A stretch of DNA of 64,000 bases, taken from Azophilus sp965247035. Lineage in GTDB: Bacteria > Pseudomonadota > Gammaproteobacteria > Pseudomonadales > Azotimanducaceae. Positions 1 through 8,503 of this stretch are shown piece by piece. Both the position numbers and the translations under genes were made by a program. How positions within the stretch are numbered: position 1 is the stretch's first letter; the number at the start of each line of letters is the position of its first letter. The stretch lies in contig CBDFGJ010000003.1 of the NCBI GenBank assembly GCA_965247035.1, positions 744,001 to 808,000 of the forward strand, in the 5' to 3' direction. Under the pieces are notes generated by a model that did not search any database, was not told the DNA's origin, and saw nothing but the letters and a program-made list of their open reading frames with translations.

Positions 1-1
1 G

Positions 2-931
2 CCCGGCTTCGCCGAGGTGAAGCCCCAAGTTTACGCCGGCATGTTCCCGGTCAACTCGCAGCAATTTGAGGACTTTCGCGATGCGTTGGCCAAGCTCACC
101 CTGAACGACGCCTCGCTCTTCCACGAGCCGGAAAACTCGGATGCCTTAGGCATTGGATTTCGCTGCGGCTTCTTGGGGCTGCTGCATCTGGAGATTGTGC
201 AGGAGCGTTTGGAGCGTGAGTACGGCTTGGAGCTGATCACGTCCGCCCCATCGGTGGTTTATGAGGTATTGCTCGCTAATGGCGCAGTGGTTAAGGTGGA
301 CAACCCCTCCCGGCTGCCGTCCCACTTCGCTGAGATATGTGAACCCATCGCCGTCGCCACCATTCTCACGCCCCAGGAATTTGTCGGCGGCGTCATCAGC
401 CTGTGCGTGGAGCGACGGGGCGTGCAAAAGAACATGCAGTTCTCCGCTGGGTATGTGTCTATGACCTGGGAGTTGCCGATGAACGAGGTTGTCATGGACT
501 TTTTTGATAAGCTCAAATCCGTCAGCCGAGGCTTTGCGTCCTTGGACTATGGGTTCGACCGGTTCCAGTCGGCGAATTTGGTCAGGTTGGACATATTGAT
601 CAATGGCGAACGGGTCGATGCCTTGGCCACCATCGTGCATCGTGACCATGCGCAGAAGTTGGGTCGCCAATTAGTGAAGAAGATGAAGGAACTGATTCCG
701 AGGCAGCTTTTTGACGTGGCCATTCAAGCCGCCATCGGCAGCCAGGTCATTGCCCGCCAGACAGTGAAAGCGCTGCGCAAGAACGTGACGGCCAAGTGCT
801 ACGGCGGTGATGTCACGCGCAAGAAAAAGCTGCTGGAGAAGCAAAAAGCCGGCAAGAAGCGGATGAAGCAATTAGGCCGGGTGGAGATCCCGCAGGATGT
901 CTTTTTAGCCACTTTGAAGGTGGAGCGGTAA
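2..931 (+). CDS. lepA: Elongation factor 4 (LepA), C-terminal part, 5' end outside window
   Basis: Ribosome-associated translational GTPase EF4, which acts on stalled or mis-positioned ribosomes. Only about the last 310 codons are present. The frame is open from base 2 and reads P-G-F-A-E-V-K-P, the usual LepA sequence, so the GTP-binding domain lies upstream of the window. The visible part covers the EF-G-like C-terminal domains and the LepA-specific tail, recognisable by its lysine-rich stretch containing CYGGDVTRKKKLL and a terminus ending DVFLATLKVER. The family is usually near 600 residues, so about half is here. It is followed after 19 bp by lepB, the classical lepA-lepB pairing. The internal GTG at position 17 is not the true start. 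The family assignment is secure. Confidence 0.97.
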   Translation, partial: PGFAEVKPQVYAGMFPVNSQQFEDFRDALAKLTLNDASLFHEPENSDALGIGFRCGFLGLLHLEIVQERLEREYGLELITSAPSVVYEVLLANGAVVKVDNPSRLPSHFAEICEPIAVATILTPQEFVGGVISLCVERRGVQKNMQFSAGYVSMTWELPMNEVVMDFFDKLKSVSRGFASLDYGFDRFQSANLVRLDILINGERVDALATIVHRDHAQKLGRQLVKKMKELIPRQLFDVAIQAAIGSQVIARQTVKALRKNVTAKCYGGDVTRKKKLLEKQKAGKKRMKQLGRVEIPQDVFLATLKVER

Positions 932-950
932 CCCACTGCGGGGCGACGGA

Positions 951-1745
951 ATGGATGTGGATTTCCCCTTGGTTCTGACATGGGCGGTGCTCATCACCGG
1001 TGCCATTTGGTTGATCGACACCTTGGCCTTCAAACCGCACCGGCTCGAAGGGTATGCGGCGCAGGAAGCCGGCGGCAAGCGCAAAGAGCCGATCGTCGTG
1101 GAGTACTCTCGCTCCTTCTTTCCTGTGCTGCTGTTGGTGCTGGTGCTGCGCAGTTTTATCGCTGAGCCTTATCAGATTCCGTCGGAATCCATGTTGCCCG
1201 CTTTGGAGGTGGGCGATTTCATTCTGGTCAACAAGTACGCTTACGGCTTGCGCCTGCCGGTTCTAGGCACTAAGGTGTTCCATATCGGCGCCCCGGCCCG
1301 GGGCGATGTGATGGTGTTCATTCCTCCCCATGACTCGCGCTATTTCATCAAGCGTGTCATCGGTCTGCCGGGGGACCGCATTCGTTATCAAGGCAAGGCG
1401 CTGTATATCAATGGCGAACGGGCGGAGTATGAATTCGTGCGCGAGTTTGAAGACCGTATCGGCAGCGCTGTCGTCCCGGTGCGCGAGTACTTGGAGACCT
1501 TGGAGACCTTGGGGCAAGCCACGCATCCCACCTACCGCTACCCGGTGGAGGGCCGCAGCGGCGAATGGCTGGTGCCTCAAGGATCCTATTTCGTCATGGG
1601 CGACAATAGGGACCGCAGCGACGACAGCCGCCGTTGGAAGTTCGTTTCCGAAAGCAAGATCGTGGGCAAGGCGGTGGCCATCTGGGTGCATAAGGCTCCT
1701 GGCTTCAACTTGCCCACTTTTGAGCGCAACCGATGGTTGCGCTAG
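951..1745 (+). CDS. lepB: Signal peptidase I
   Basis: Membrane-bound type I signal peptidase (family S26), which removes signal peptides from proteins exported by Sec or Tat. The 264 residues begin with two hydrophobic segments (about 5-27 and 56-71). The catalytic serine is S80 in the box PSESMLP. The general-base lysine is K134 in RYFIKRVIGLPGD. The C-terminal conserved box GDNRDRSDDSR is also present. The ATG at 951 lies 19 bp after lepA and gives a normal N-terminus. The stop is followed by about 130 bp before rnc, part of which is a direct duplication of the rnc start region. No gene sits between lepB and rnc here. Confidence 0.97.
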   Translation: MDVDFPLVLTWAVLITGAIWLIDTLAFKPHRLEGYAAQEAGGKRKEPIVVEYSRSFFPVLLLVLVLRSFIAEPYQIPSESMLPALEVGDFILVNKYAYGLRLPVLGTKVFHIGAPARGDVMVFIPPHDSRYFIKRVIGLPGDRIRYQGKALYINGERAEYEFVREFEDRIGSAVVPVREYLETLETLGQATHPTYRYPVEGRSGEWLVPQGSYFVMGDNRDRSDDSRRWKFVSESKIVGKAVAIWVHKAPGFNLPTFERNRWLR

Positions 1746-1800
1746 TGCAGGCCCAAGACAGGCCGAGCCCGCCGATGCGCCCCAAGTTAGGCCGGGTGGG

Positions 1801-1945
1801 GCATGGGGCGGTTGCTCAAGCATCAGGTGCATCGGGGACGGGTGCAGGTTGATCTGTTGCGCGAGGCATCGGGGCATGGGGGCTGTTGACCAAGCATCGA
1901 GTTCGGCCGGGGCGGCAAGCTTGCTGCGGGTTGATCGGCTGCAAC
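1801..1945 (+). repeat. Imperfect direct duplication (period about 73 bp) spanning the rnc start
   Basis: The segment starting at 1801 (GCATGGGGCGGTTGCTCAAG) recurs, diverged, at 1874 (GCATGGGGGCTGTTGACCAA), 73 bp later. A second pair of matching stretches, around 1843 and 1925 (TGCAGGTTGATC / TGCGGGTTGATC), shows an indel of about 9 bp between copies. The downstream copy carries the presumed rnc start codon. The upstream copy carries a matching ATG in a decayed frame. It is one of several duplications of this period in the window. Confidence 0.6.
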
Positions 1946-2604
1946 GCAAACTGGGTTACAAATTTAAGGATGAAGGCCTGCTTGTGCGTGCACTGACCCA
2001 CAGAAGCGCATCGTTTCATCGCAATAACGAACGGCTGGAGTACTTGGGAGACTCGGTGCTGGGCTACGTCATAACCTGCAACCTGCATCGAACTCGCCAG
2101 GCTGCGTCCGAAGGCGCGTTGACGCTGGCCCGCTCGGAGTTGGTCAGACGCTCCACGTTGGCGGAAATCGCCCACTCCCTATCCTTGGGCGACCATTTGG
2201 CGTTGGGCATTGGCGAAAAGCGGTCCGGTGCTCGTCATAACAGCTCCATCCTAGCCGACGCATTAGAGGCGACCATCGGTGCCGTGCATGAAGATGGCGG
2301 TATTGAGGTGGCCACCCTCTTGGTGATGAGTTTGATGGGCGACCGGCTCAATTCTTCAGCGGCCGTTGCCAAGGACGCCAAGTCCTCCTTGCAGGAGCTG
2401 ATGCAGGCGCGGTCAATCCCCCTGCCTTGTTATCGGATACTGGAGGAGGCCGGCCCACAACATGATCTCCGCTTCGTCGTCTCTTGCGAGATCGCCGAGC
2501 TTGGGCTGAGCACGACTGGCGAGGGGAATAGCCGCAAGGATGCGGAGAAGCAGGCGGCGGCGGCGATGCTGCACCAATTTGAAGTGGGCGATGAGCGGGG
2601 CTGA
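1876..2604 (+). CDS. rnc: Ribonuclease III
   Basis: Double-strand-specific endoribonuclease that processes rRNA precursors and other structured RNAs. The signature box NERLEYLGDSVLGYVI carries the catalytic Glu and Asp, and the second metal site is in ADALEATIGAVHEDGG. The C-terminal ~70 residues are the double-stranded RNA-binding domain, ending in a KDAEKQAAAAML helix. The length is 242 residues from ATG 1876, slightly above the family norm (~225). The frame is open far upstream, so the start is chosen by homology. The TTG at 1920 is an alternative. The gene overlaps era by 14 bp, implying translational coupling, as in many proteobacterial rnc-era-recO operons. The region just before it is a diverged duplicate of its own 5' end. 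Confidence 0.95.
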   Translation: MGAVDQASSSAGAASLLRVDRLQRKLGYKFKDEGLLVRALTHRSASFHRNNERLEYLGDSVLGYVITCNLHRTRQAASEGALTLARSELVRRSTLAEIAHSLSLGDHLALGIGEKRSGARHNSSILADALEATIGAVHEDGGIEVATLLVMSLMGDRLNSSAAVAKDAKSSLQELMQARSIPLPCYRILEEAGPQHDLRFVVSCEIAELGLSTTGEGNSRKDAEKQAAAAMLHQFEVGDERG

Positions 2605-3508
2605 ACGCTGCGGGCGGGTTGCTATCACCGGGCGCCCCAATGTAGGCAAATCCACTTTGCTCAATAGGGTGCTGGGGCAAAAGCTCAGCATCACCTCGAG
2701 AAAGCCGCAGACCACTAGGCGCAATCTGTTGGGCATAGATACCGAAGGTCTCAACCAAGCAGTCTATGTGGATACGCCGGGCATTCATCATGGCTTGCGC
2801 CGGGCTGTCAATCGCATTATGGTGGGCAGCGCCGTGGCGGTCTTGTCGGAGGTGGACCTAGTGGTCATGGTGGTGGATCGGGACCGGCTGAACGATGGCG
2901 ATGAACTGGTGCTTCGGAAAGTTGAACGCAATAGCAAGCCGGCCTTTGCGCTGATTAACAAAATCGACCTGCTGGCAGACAAGACAAGGCTGTTGCCGGT
3001 CATGCAGCGCCTCGGCGCAACCGGCCTTTTCGCCGAGATACTGCCGGTCTCGGCGCTGCGCGGTGAAGGTGTGGGGATCTTCCGCGCCTTGGTGTTCAAG
3101 CACTTGCCGAGCCGCCCACACCAATTTCCCCTCGACCAAGTGACCGATCAAAGCGAGCGCTTTCTGACCGGCGAGATCATCCGTGAAAAACTGACGCGCC
3201 GGCTCGGTGGCGAATTGCCTCATCGAACGGCGGTGGTCATTGAGGCGTTCAAGGAAAGGCTTGGATTGGCCGACATCCATGCGCAGATATTGGTGGAGCG
3301 TGCGGGCCAGAAACGCATCATCATCGGCAAGGGCGGGGAGAAGCTCAAGTCCATTGGCCGCGAAGCGCGGCTGGATATTGAGAAGATGCTGCAGCGGCGG
3401 GTCATGCTGCACCTTTGGGTCAAGGTGCGATCGGGTTGGTCAAACAGTTCGGTAGCGGTCAGGAACTTAGGCTATGGCGCTGGGTTGGATGAATCGGCTG
3501 CAGGATGA
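2591..3508 (+). CDS. era: GTPase Era
   Basis: Essential GTPase that binds the 3' end of 16S rRNA and checks 30S subunit maturation. The 305 residues show G1 GRPNVGKST, G2 threonines in PQTTRRN, G3 DTPGIHHG, G4 NKID and G5 SALRGEG. A KH domain follows with the loop IIIGKGGEKLKSIG near the C-terminus. Start ATG 2591 gives MSGAERCGRVAITG and overlaps the end of rnc by 14 bp. Upstream in-frame codons only read through rnc in another frame. The 3' end overlaps recO. The product acts in the cytoplasm and at the inner face of the membrane. Nothing unusual is seen. Confidence 0.97.
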   Translation: MSGAERCGRVAITGRPNVGKSTLLNRVLGQKLSITSRKPQTTRRNLLGIDTEGLNQAVYVDTPGIHHGLRRAVNRIMVGSAVAVLSEVDLVVMVVDRDRLNDGDELVLRKVERNSKPAFALINKIDLLADKTRLLPVMQRLGATGLFAEILPVSALRGEGVGIFRALVFKHLPSRPHQFPLDQVTDQSERFLTGEIIREKLTRRLGGELPHRTAVVIEAFKERLGLADIHAQILVERAGQKRIIIGKGGEKLKSIGREARLDIEKMLQRRVMLHLWVKVRSGWSNSSVAVRNLGYGAGLDESAAG

Positions 3509-4217
3509 AGACGCCGTCTTGCTGCACACTCGGGTCTACCGGGAGACCAGCCTGATTGCGCAGTTCCTAACCGAGCGGCATGGCCGCATCGCCGCCGTGG
3601 CCCAAGGCGTGCGCCGCCGCCGGCAGGGACATAGCTTGCAGCCCTTTCACCAAGGCTTGCTGAGTTGTTCCGGACGGGGAGGTCTGGCATCCCTCCGTGG
3701 CTTCGATTTGACTCATGGTCGTTGGTTCAAGGGTAACCAACTCGCCATGGCCAGTTACTTGGTGGAGTTGATCGTGCGCCTGACCCGCGAGTGGGAGCCG
3801 GTGCCTGGGCTTTTTCACGCCGTCGTTCGAGCCCTTGGCGAGCTCGGTGATGATGGCTCCACCGTAGCGGCGGAACGCTGCCTGCGCCGGTTTGAAAAGC
3901 GGTTGCTTGAGGAACTTGGCTACGGCTTGGATTTCGGACGGAACGCCGGCAGCGGCGAGCGCATCAATGGCCAGGATTGGTATCAATTGGAGCCGGAACT
4001 AGGCTTTGTTCCCGGCCCTATTGGTGAGGGCTACCCCGGCGAAGTGCTGCTCGCCATAGACCAAGAATGCTTCGATGCGCCGCCAACGCGCAAGTTCGCC
4101 AAGGCGACTTTCCGCGCCCTGATCGCCTCCCATCTTGGCCCGGCGCCCCTGTTGAGCCGCCGGTTGTATCGTCCTGCAAGCCAGAGCCATGAACCTGCCC
4201 CTGCTTCAGCGCCTTGA
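3474..4217 (+). CDS. recO: DNA repair protein RecO
   Basis: Recombination mediator that, with RecR, loads RecA onto SSB-coated single-stranded DNA. The N-terminal OB-fold is seen as AVLLHTRVYRETSLIAQFLTE followed within a few residues by a basic G-V-R-R-R-R loop. The rest is the helical C-terminal domain. Length is 247 residues, typical of the family. The frame begins inside era (35-bp overlap). ATG 3474 and ATG 3489 are both possible starts, and I cannot separate them. The family usually has low sequence conservation, so the assignment also rests on the era-recO context. The C-terminus is proline/serine rich (ASQSHEPAPASAP). The pdxJ gene that often follows recO is absent here. Confidence 0.93.
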   Translation: MALGWMNRLQDEDAVLLHTRVYRETSLIAQFLTERHGRIAAVAQGVRRRRQGHSLQPFHQGLLSCSGRGGLASLRGFDLTHGRWFKGNQLAMASYLVELIVRLTREWEPVPGLFHAVVRALGELGDDGSTVAAERCLRRFEKRLLEELGYGLDFGRNAGSGERINGQDWYQLEPELGFVPGPIGEGYPGEVLLAIDQECFDAPPTRKFAKATFRALIASHLGPAPLLSRRLYRPASQSHEPAPASAP

Positions 4218-4393
4218 AGCGGACGTGAGCGGCTGCCTCCAGCGATTATGGCGCGGGGACCAAAGACGACATTTCCAAATTGGATAAATGGCGGCAGTTC
4301 TACTTTGCGTTGACACTAGACTTGTTGGTTGTGGATTGCGGATGTCGGAACTGAATGATGACTGGCTGCTGCTGAGGGGGTTGTGCGGCAAGA

Positions 4394-6385
4394 ATGCGGA
4401 CAATGCGGACTAAGACGGATATGGCGAACAGTGACCAAGGCGCTGCGCCGCTGATAGCGCCTTGGGTGCGCAGGCTCACTGAACGCCATCCTTGGGTCGA
4501 TGCGCCAGCGGTTGCCGCAGCCGCCCGCCAGTTAGCCAACGGCCATCCCCGGCCTTGGTTGGATACCGGGCTGGACTTGGCCGACTTGGTGGCCGATATG
4601 GAGATGGACACCACCACTATTCTAGCCGCCTTGTTTTGCCATCCAGCTCGCCATGCCGGCATGGAGGAATCAACACTCGCCGATCGCATTGGCGAGTCGG
4701 CGGCAAAGCTGGCTATGTCGGTGGCCCAACTGGCGGATTGCAGCTTTCTCGACCTCACCAGCTCCCGCATGCTCGCCAGCGAGGCCAAGGATCAGACGGC
4801 CAACATTCGGCGAATGCTTGTCGCCGTCATCGACGATGGCCGGGTGGCAGTGCTCAAGCTAGCCGAGCGGGTGGTGGCCTTGCGTCGGGCCAAGGGCGGT
4901 TCGGAGGAACGCAAGACCCGCATCGCCGCCGAAGTCCTGACCGTGTTCGTGCCCTTGGCGGACCGATTCGGCACTTGGCAGTTAAAGTGGGAGCTAGAGG
5001 ATTTGGCGCTGCGCTACCTAGAGCCGGACGCCTACAAGCGCATCGCGCGCCAACTTGCCGGCCGCAGGGCGGAACGGGAGGCGCGGGTCCAGCGCTTGGT
5101 CGGCGAGCTTCAGGCAACCTTCAAGGCCCACGGCCTGAAGGCTGAGATGCAAGGGCGAGCGAAGCACATTTACAGCATTTGGCGCAAGATGCGGGCGAAG
5201 CACATTCCCATTGACGAGGTTTACGACCTTGAGGCCGTGCGCATCATCGTGCGCGATCTGGCCGATTGCTACTTGGCGCTGCGCTTGATTCACCAGTTGT
5301 GGCGGCACATTCCCGAAGAGTTTGACGACTACATCGCCATGCCCAAGGACAACGGTTATCAGTCCATTCACGCCGCGGTCGTGGCGGCGGATGGCCGCGC
5401 ATTTGAAGTGCAGATCCGCACCGAGGAAATGCATCGGCAGGCCGAGCTTGGGGTATGCGCTCATTGGTCCTACAAAGGCTTGGACGATGAAGATGAGTAC
5501 TACGCCAACAAGGTGGCCTGGATGCGCCAAGCGGTTGAGGCGCACGATCGGGAGGGTGTGGACTTAGCTGGCGAGTTAATTGACCGCGCTCAAGAACGCC
5601 GCGTGTTCGTGCATACGCCTAAAGGGCAAGTGGTGGACTTGATGGCGGGGGCGACCCCGGTGGATTTCGCCTACAGGATACACACTGAGGTAGGCCACAA
5701 ATGCGTGGGCGCCCGGGTGGATGGACATTTGGTGCCGTTGAACGCGCCCCTGCAATCCGGGCAACGGGTGCGGATACTGACCGACCCGGCGGCTTGCCCA
5801 CAGCGGGCTTGGTTAGACCGAGACCTAGGCTATGTGCGCACGTCCCGGGCTAAGAGCAAAATCCGCGCTTGGCTCTGGGAGCAGGGGCCGCAGGAGAACA
5901 TCGCCGCCGGCAAAGCGGCGCTGATGCAGATCATTGATGGCTTGTCCTTGCCGATGCTGAATCAGGGGACGATGCTGGACTTGGCCAAGCACTTTGAGTA
6001 CGAGGATACGGACCGACTGTTGCTGGCGTTGAGTGTGGGTGAGGTTGGCGTCCTCGACGTGCTCGGCCGGTACTTGGCCGAAGAACCGGACGTCGTCTAC
6101 CAGCCAAGCCTGTTCGAGGAAGCGCCCGCAGCCAGTGCGCCACAGCGCCAAAGGATCTCAATAGAGGCCGGCGACCGCGAAGGGCTATTGCGGGATGTCA
6201 CCGTGGCTTTCAGCCGCTTCGGCCTGTCCATGATCTCCAACAACGCGCATGTGGATGCCTTGAGTGGCATCGTCCGCATGGACATCGTCCTGAAAACTAA
6301 AAACCTTGGTCAGTTGGCGCAGTTCATTCATCATCTGCGTCACATACCAGATGTGCGTCTTGTGTGCCGCAAGCTTAGGGCTTAG
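4394..6385 (+). CDS. relA: GTP pyrophosphokinase RelA (monofunctional type)
   Basis: (p)ppGpp synthetase of the stringent response, activated by uncharged tRNA on stalled ribosomes. Domains in order: a pseudo-hydrolase domain (about residues 20-200) in which the metal-binding HD motif is missing (the region reads FCHPARHAG); the synthetase domain with the EFDD motif directly before YIAMPKDNGYQSIH and the EVQIRTEEMH box; a TGS domain (RVFVHTPKGQVVDLMAGATP); and a C-terminal ACT domain. EFDD instead of RFKD is the known signature of synthetase-only RelA enzymes, in agreement with the dead hydrolase site. The length is 663 residues against about 740 in E. coli. Start ATG 4394 is taken. ATG 4406 and ATG 4421 are alternatives. 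Confidence 0.96.
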   Translation: MRTMRTKTDMANSDQGAAPLIAPWVRRLTERHPWVDAPAVAAAARQLANGHPRPWLDTGLDLADLVADMEMDTTTILAALFCHPARHAGMEESTLADRIGESAAKLAMSVAQLADCSFLDLTSSRMLASEAKDQTANIRRMLVAVIDDGRVAVLKLAERVVALRRAKGGSEERKTRIAAEVLTVFVPLADRFGTWQLKWELEDLALRYLEPDAYKRIARQLAGRRAEREARVQRLVGELQATFKAHGLKAEMQGRAKHIYSIWRKMRAKHIPIDEVYDLEAVRIIVRDLADCYLALRLIHQLWRHIPEEFDDYIAMPKDNGYQSIHAAVVAADGRAFEVQIRTEEMHRQAELGVCAHWSYKGLDDEDEYYANKVAWMRQAVEAHDREGVDLAGELIDRAQERRVFVHTPKGQVVDLMAGATPVDFAYRIHTEVGHKCVGARVDGHLVPLNAPLQSGQRVRILTDPAACPQRAWLDRDLGYVRTSRAKSKIRAWLWEQGPQENIAAGKAALMQIIDGLSLPMLNQGTMLDLAKHFEYEDTDRLLLALSVGEVGVLDVLGRYLAEEPDVVYQPSLFEEAPAASAPQRQRISIEAGDREGLLRDVTVAFSRFGLSMISNNAHVDALSGIVRMDIVLKTKNLGQLAQFIHHLRHIPDVRLVCRKLRA

Positions 6386-6420
6386 GGCTGAAGGACTGAG
6401 ACCGAACGAGGAGGGACGGC

Positions 6421-6513
6421 ATGGAGCGCTTATTCATCACTCTGCATGAAAAGCAAGGCTTGGATCAAGACCTTAAGATGAATGAACCAGCGGCCGGGAT
6501 GGCGGTGCAGTGA
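6421..6513 (+). CDS. Candidate 30-residue leader ORF coupled to adk
   Basis: A short frame of 30 codons (begins MERLFITLHEKQG) starts with ATG four bases after a strong purine-rich Shine-Dalgarno, GAGGAGGGAC, at about 6408-6417. It ends with a TGA that overlaps the GTG start of adk (GTGA at 6510-6513). The geometry suggests that ribosomes loaded at the good site translate this peptide and restart at adk, which has no clear ribosome-binding site of its own. I recognise no family in the peptide. It could be a true small protein, a coupling leader, or chance. Seen: the frame, the ribosome-binding site and the overlap. Inferred: translation and coupling. Confidence 0.4.
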   Translation: MERLFITLHEKQGLDQDLKMNEPAAGMAVQ

Positions 6514-7163
6514 AGCTAGTTCTGCTTGGCCCTCCTGGCGCGGGCAAGGGCACCCAGGCTCAATACATCTGCAATACTTGCACCATTCCCCAGATCTCAA
6601 CGGGCGACATGCTGAGGTCAGCCGTTGAGGCCGGCAAGGAGTTGGGTCGCCAAGCGCAGCAGGTGATGGACAGAGGCGCTTTGGTCTTCGATGAACTGAT
6701 CATTGAACTCGTGCGGGAGAGAATCGCCGCGCCGGACTGTCGGCGAGGGTTTCTGTTCGATGGCTTTCCCCGCACCATTCCCCAGGCCGAGGCGTTGGAG
6801 GCAGCCGGTATTTCCCTCGACGCCGTGGTCGAGATCAGCGTGCCGGACGAGGAAGTCGTCAAACGCATGAACGGACGGCGAGTCCATCCGGGCAGCGGCC
6901 GGGTTTATCATGTGCTCTTCAACCCGCCGTCTAAGCCGGGCATAGACGATGTGACCGGCGAACCGCTCATTCAGCGCGATGACGACGCCGAAGCCACCGT
7001 GCGCGAGCGCCTGCATGTCTACCGCAAGCAAACCGCGCCGCTGATTGCCTTTTATCAGGCCCGGGCACAGCGCCATGGACTGTGCTACCTGACCATTGAC
7101 GGCTCGCAGGAGGTCTTACAGGTGCAGCGCGAACTCGCCGTCGGATTGGGGCTTGAAGTCTAG
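6510..7163 (+). CDS. adk: Adenylate kinase
   Basis: Catalyses ATP + AMP = 2 ADP in the cytoplasm. The 217 residues carry the P-loop GPPGAGKGTQ at the extreme N-terminus, the AMP-binding STGDMLR and DGFPRT boxes, and a LID domain starting at GRRVHPGSGRVYHVLFNPP with no zinc cysteines (long-type kinase without zinc). The basic C-terminal part has RDDDAEATVRERL. The start is GTG at 6510, because the P-loop must begin within a few residues of the N-terminus. This GTG overlaps the stop of the preceding 30-codon frame. The length is normal for the long form. The gene is followed after 13 bp by the 3' end of moeA on the other strand. Confidence 0.97.
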   Translation: MKLVLLGPPGAGKGTQAQYICNTCTIPQISTGDMLRSAVEAGKELGRQAQQVMDRGALVFDELIIELVRERIAAPDCRRGFLFDGFPRTIPQAEALEAAGISLDAVVEISVPDEEVVKRMNGRRVHPGSGRVYHVLFNPPSKPGIDDVTGEPLIQRDDDAEATVRERLHVYRKQTAPLIAFYQARAQRHGLCYLTIDGSQEVLQVQRELAVGLGLEV

Positions 7164-7176
7164 CTAGGCGCGGCCT

Positions 7177-8382
7177 CTACGCCAAACCCCAAAACGGCAA
7201 CGCTTGCACGGAGCTGCCCGGCGCGAGGTCGCCAACAGTCTTGGGAATGCGGATCAGGCAGTTGGCGGCGGCGAAAGTGCTCATGCGGTTGGAGCTTTGA
7301 TCGCCAGTGATGCGCACCTCGGCCACCCCAGATGCCTCGGTCATTAGGCCACGCTGATATTCCTCTCGACCCGGTTTGTGGCGTATGCGTTCGGTCAATT
7401 TGCAGCGCACGCGAAGCGGCGGCTGCGGCTGCATTCCGCAAAGCGCCTCCACCGCCGGTTTGGCCAGCAGCAGGTAGGTGACGATGGTGGAGACTGGGTT
7501 GCCTGGCAGTCCGAGCAGCGAGGCGCGGCCGATGCGGCCAAAGGCCAAGGGCTTGCCTGGCTTAAGGTTCAAGCGCCAGAAGCGCAGTTCGCCCAAGGAT
7601 TCGATGGCGGACTTGACCAGATCCGCCTCGCCGACAGACACGCCGCCGCTGGTCAGGATCAGTTGGCAGTCTTGGCTGGCTTGCACAAGCCCTTCGGCAA
7701 TGAGGATCGCATCATCCTTCAGCACGCCTAAATTGATCACCTCCACCGGCAATTTCCGCAGCAAGCTGGCTACGGCGTAGCGGTTGGAGTCGTAGATGTC
7801 GCCGTATTCGAGCGCCGCACCCGGTTGCTTCAGCTCGTCGCCGCTGGAAAAGACGGCGATGCGCGGGCGGTTGAAAGCCGTTACCGCATCAGCTCCCGAG
7901 GCCGCGAGCGCACCTATGTCGAAAGCGTTTAGGCTGCGACCTCGCTGAACCACCGGCTGGCCACAGCGGATGTCCTGCGCCCTTGGCCGCACGTTATCGC
8001 CCGGCTGACCGGTGCAGTTGATACGTACTCTGTCGCCGAGAAGGATGCAATCCTCTTGCAGCGCCACCGTGTCGCATCCGGTCGGCATAGCGGCGCCGGT
8101 GGTGATGCGCACGGCTTCGCCAGCATTGATTGGACCATGGTAGGGATGACCGGCCACGCTGGCGCCGACAATGCGCAAGGGCTCGATTTGCGGTCGCCAT
8201 TTGAAGGCGTAGCCATCCATTGCAGAGGCTGGAAAGGGGGGCAGATCAATGCATGCCCGGCAATCCTCGGCAACGACCCGGCCCAAGGCTTGATTGAGGC
8301 CAACGCGCTCGACTTCCGCTGGTGTCGGGATTTCCTTGAGCACCAGTTCAAGCGCCTCATCAAGATCAAGGCTTGCGGACAT
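7177..8382 (-). CDS. moeA: Molybdopterin molybdenumtransferase MoeA
   Basis: Inserts molybdate into adenylylated molybdopterin in the last step of molybdenum cofactor synthesis. The 401 residues show the N-terminal ALGRVVAEDC and PPFPASAMDGYAF boxes, the MPTGCDTVALQE strand, the central MogA-like domain with the TSGGVSVGEADLVK motif, and a C-terminal GLPGNPVSTIVTYLLL box. The start is the ATG at 8382 (MSASLDLDEAL), preceded by AGGAGG at a good spacing. An open upstream extension to 8427 is ignored. The gene supports the molybdenum hydroxylase pair at 36.8-39.5 kb in principle, although it is not adjacent. It converges with adk with only 13 bp between stop codons. Confidence 0.95.
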   Translation of the reverse strand: MSASLDLDEALELVLKEIPTPAEVERVGLNQALGRVVAEDCRACIDLPPFPASAMDGYAFKWRPQIEPLRIVGASVAGHPYHGPINAGEAVRITTGAAMPTGCDTVALQEDCILLGDRVRINCTGQPGDNVRPRAQDIRCGQPVVQRGRSLNAFDIGALAASGADAVTAFNRPRIAVFSSGDELKQPGAALEYGDIYDSNRYAVASLLRKLPVEVINLGVLKDDAILIAEGLVQASQDCQLILTSGGVSVGEADLVKSAIESLGELRFWRLNLKPGKPLAFGRIGRASLLGLPGNPVSTIVTYLLLAKPAVEALCGMQPQPPLRVRCKLTERIRHKPGREEYQRGLMTEASGVAEVRITGDQSSNRMSTFAAANCLIRIPKTVGDLAPGSSVQALPFWGLA

Positions 8383-8503
8383 TTCTAGCCTCCTGATCGG
8401 GGGAAAGGGTGACAGGTGGGGTTGCAACGCTGGTGCTGCAAAGCGTTGGTCGAATCAAGTTCTTACCCGCCAACGAAATGCTCGGCAGTGATAACATGGC
8501 TTG

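Noticed and set aside
1330..1875. Upstream in-frame extension of rnc overlapping lepB
   Set aside because: The added residues read lepB in the wrong frame; rnc homology begins near 1920.
4190..4417. Two short frames (32 and 23 codons) between recO and relA
   Set aside because: No strong ribosome-binding site or family resemblance; likely chance.
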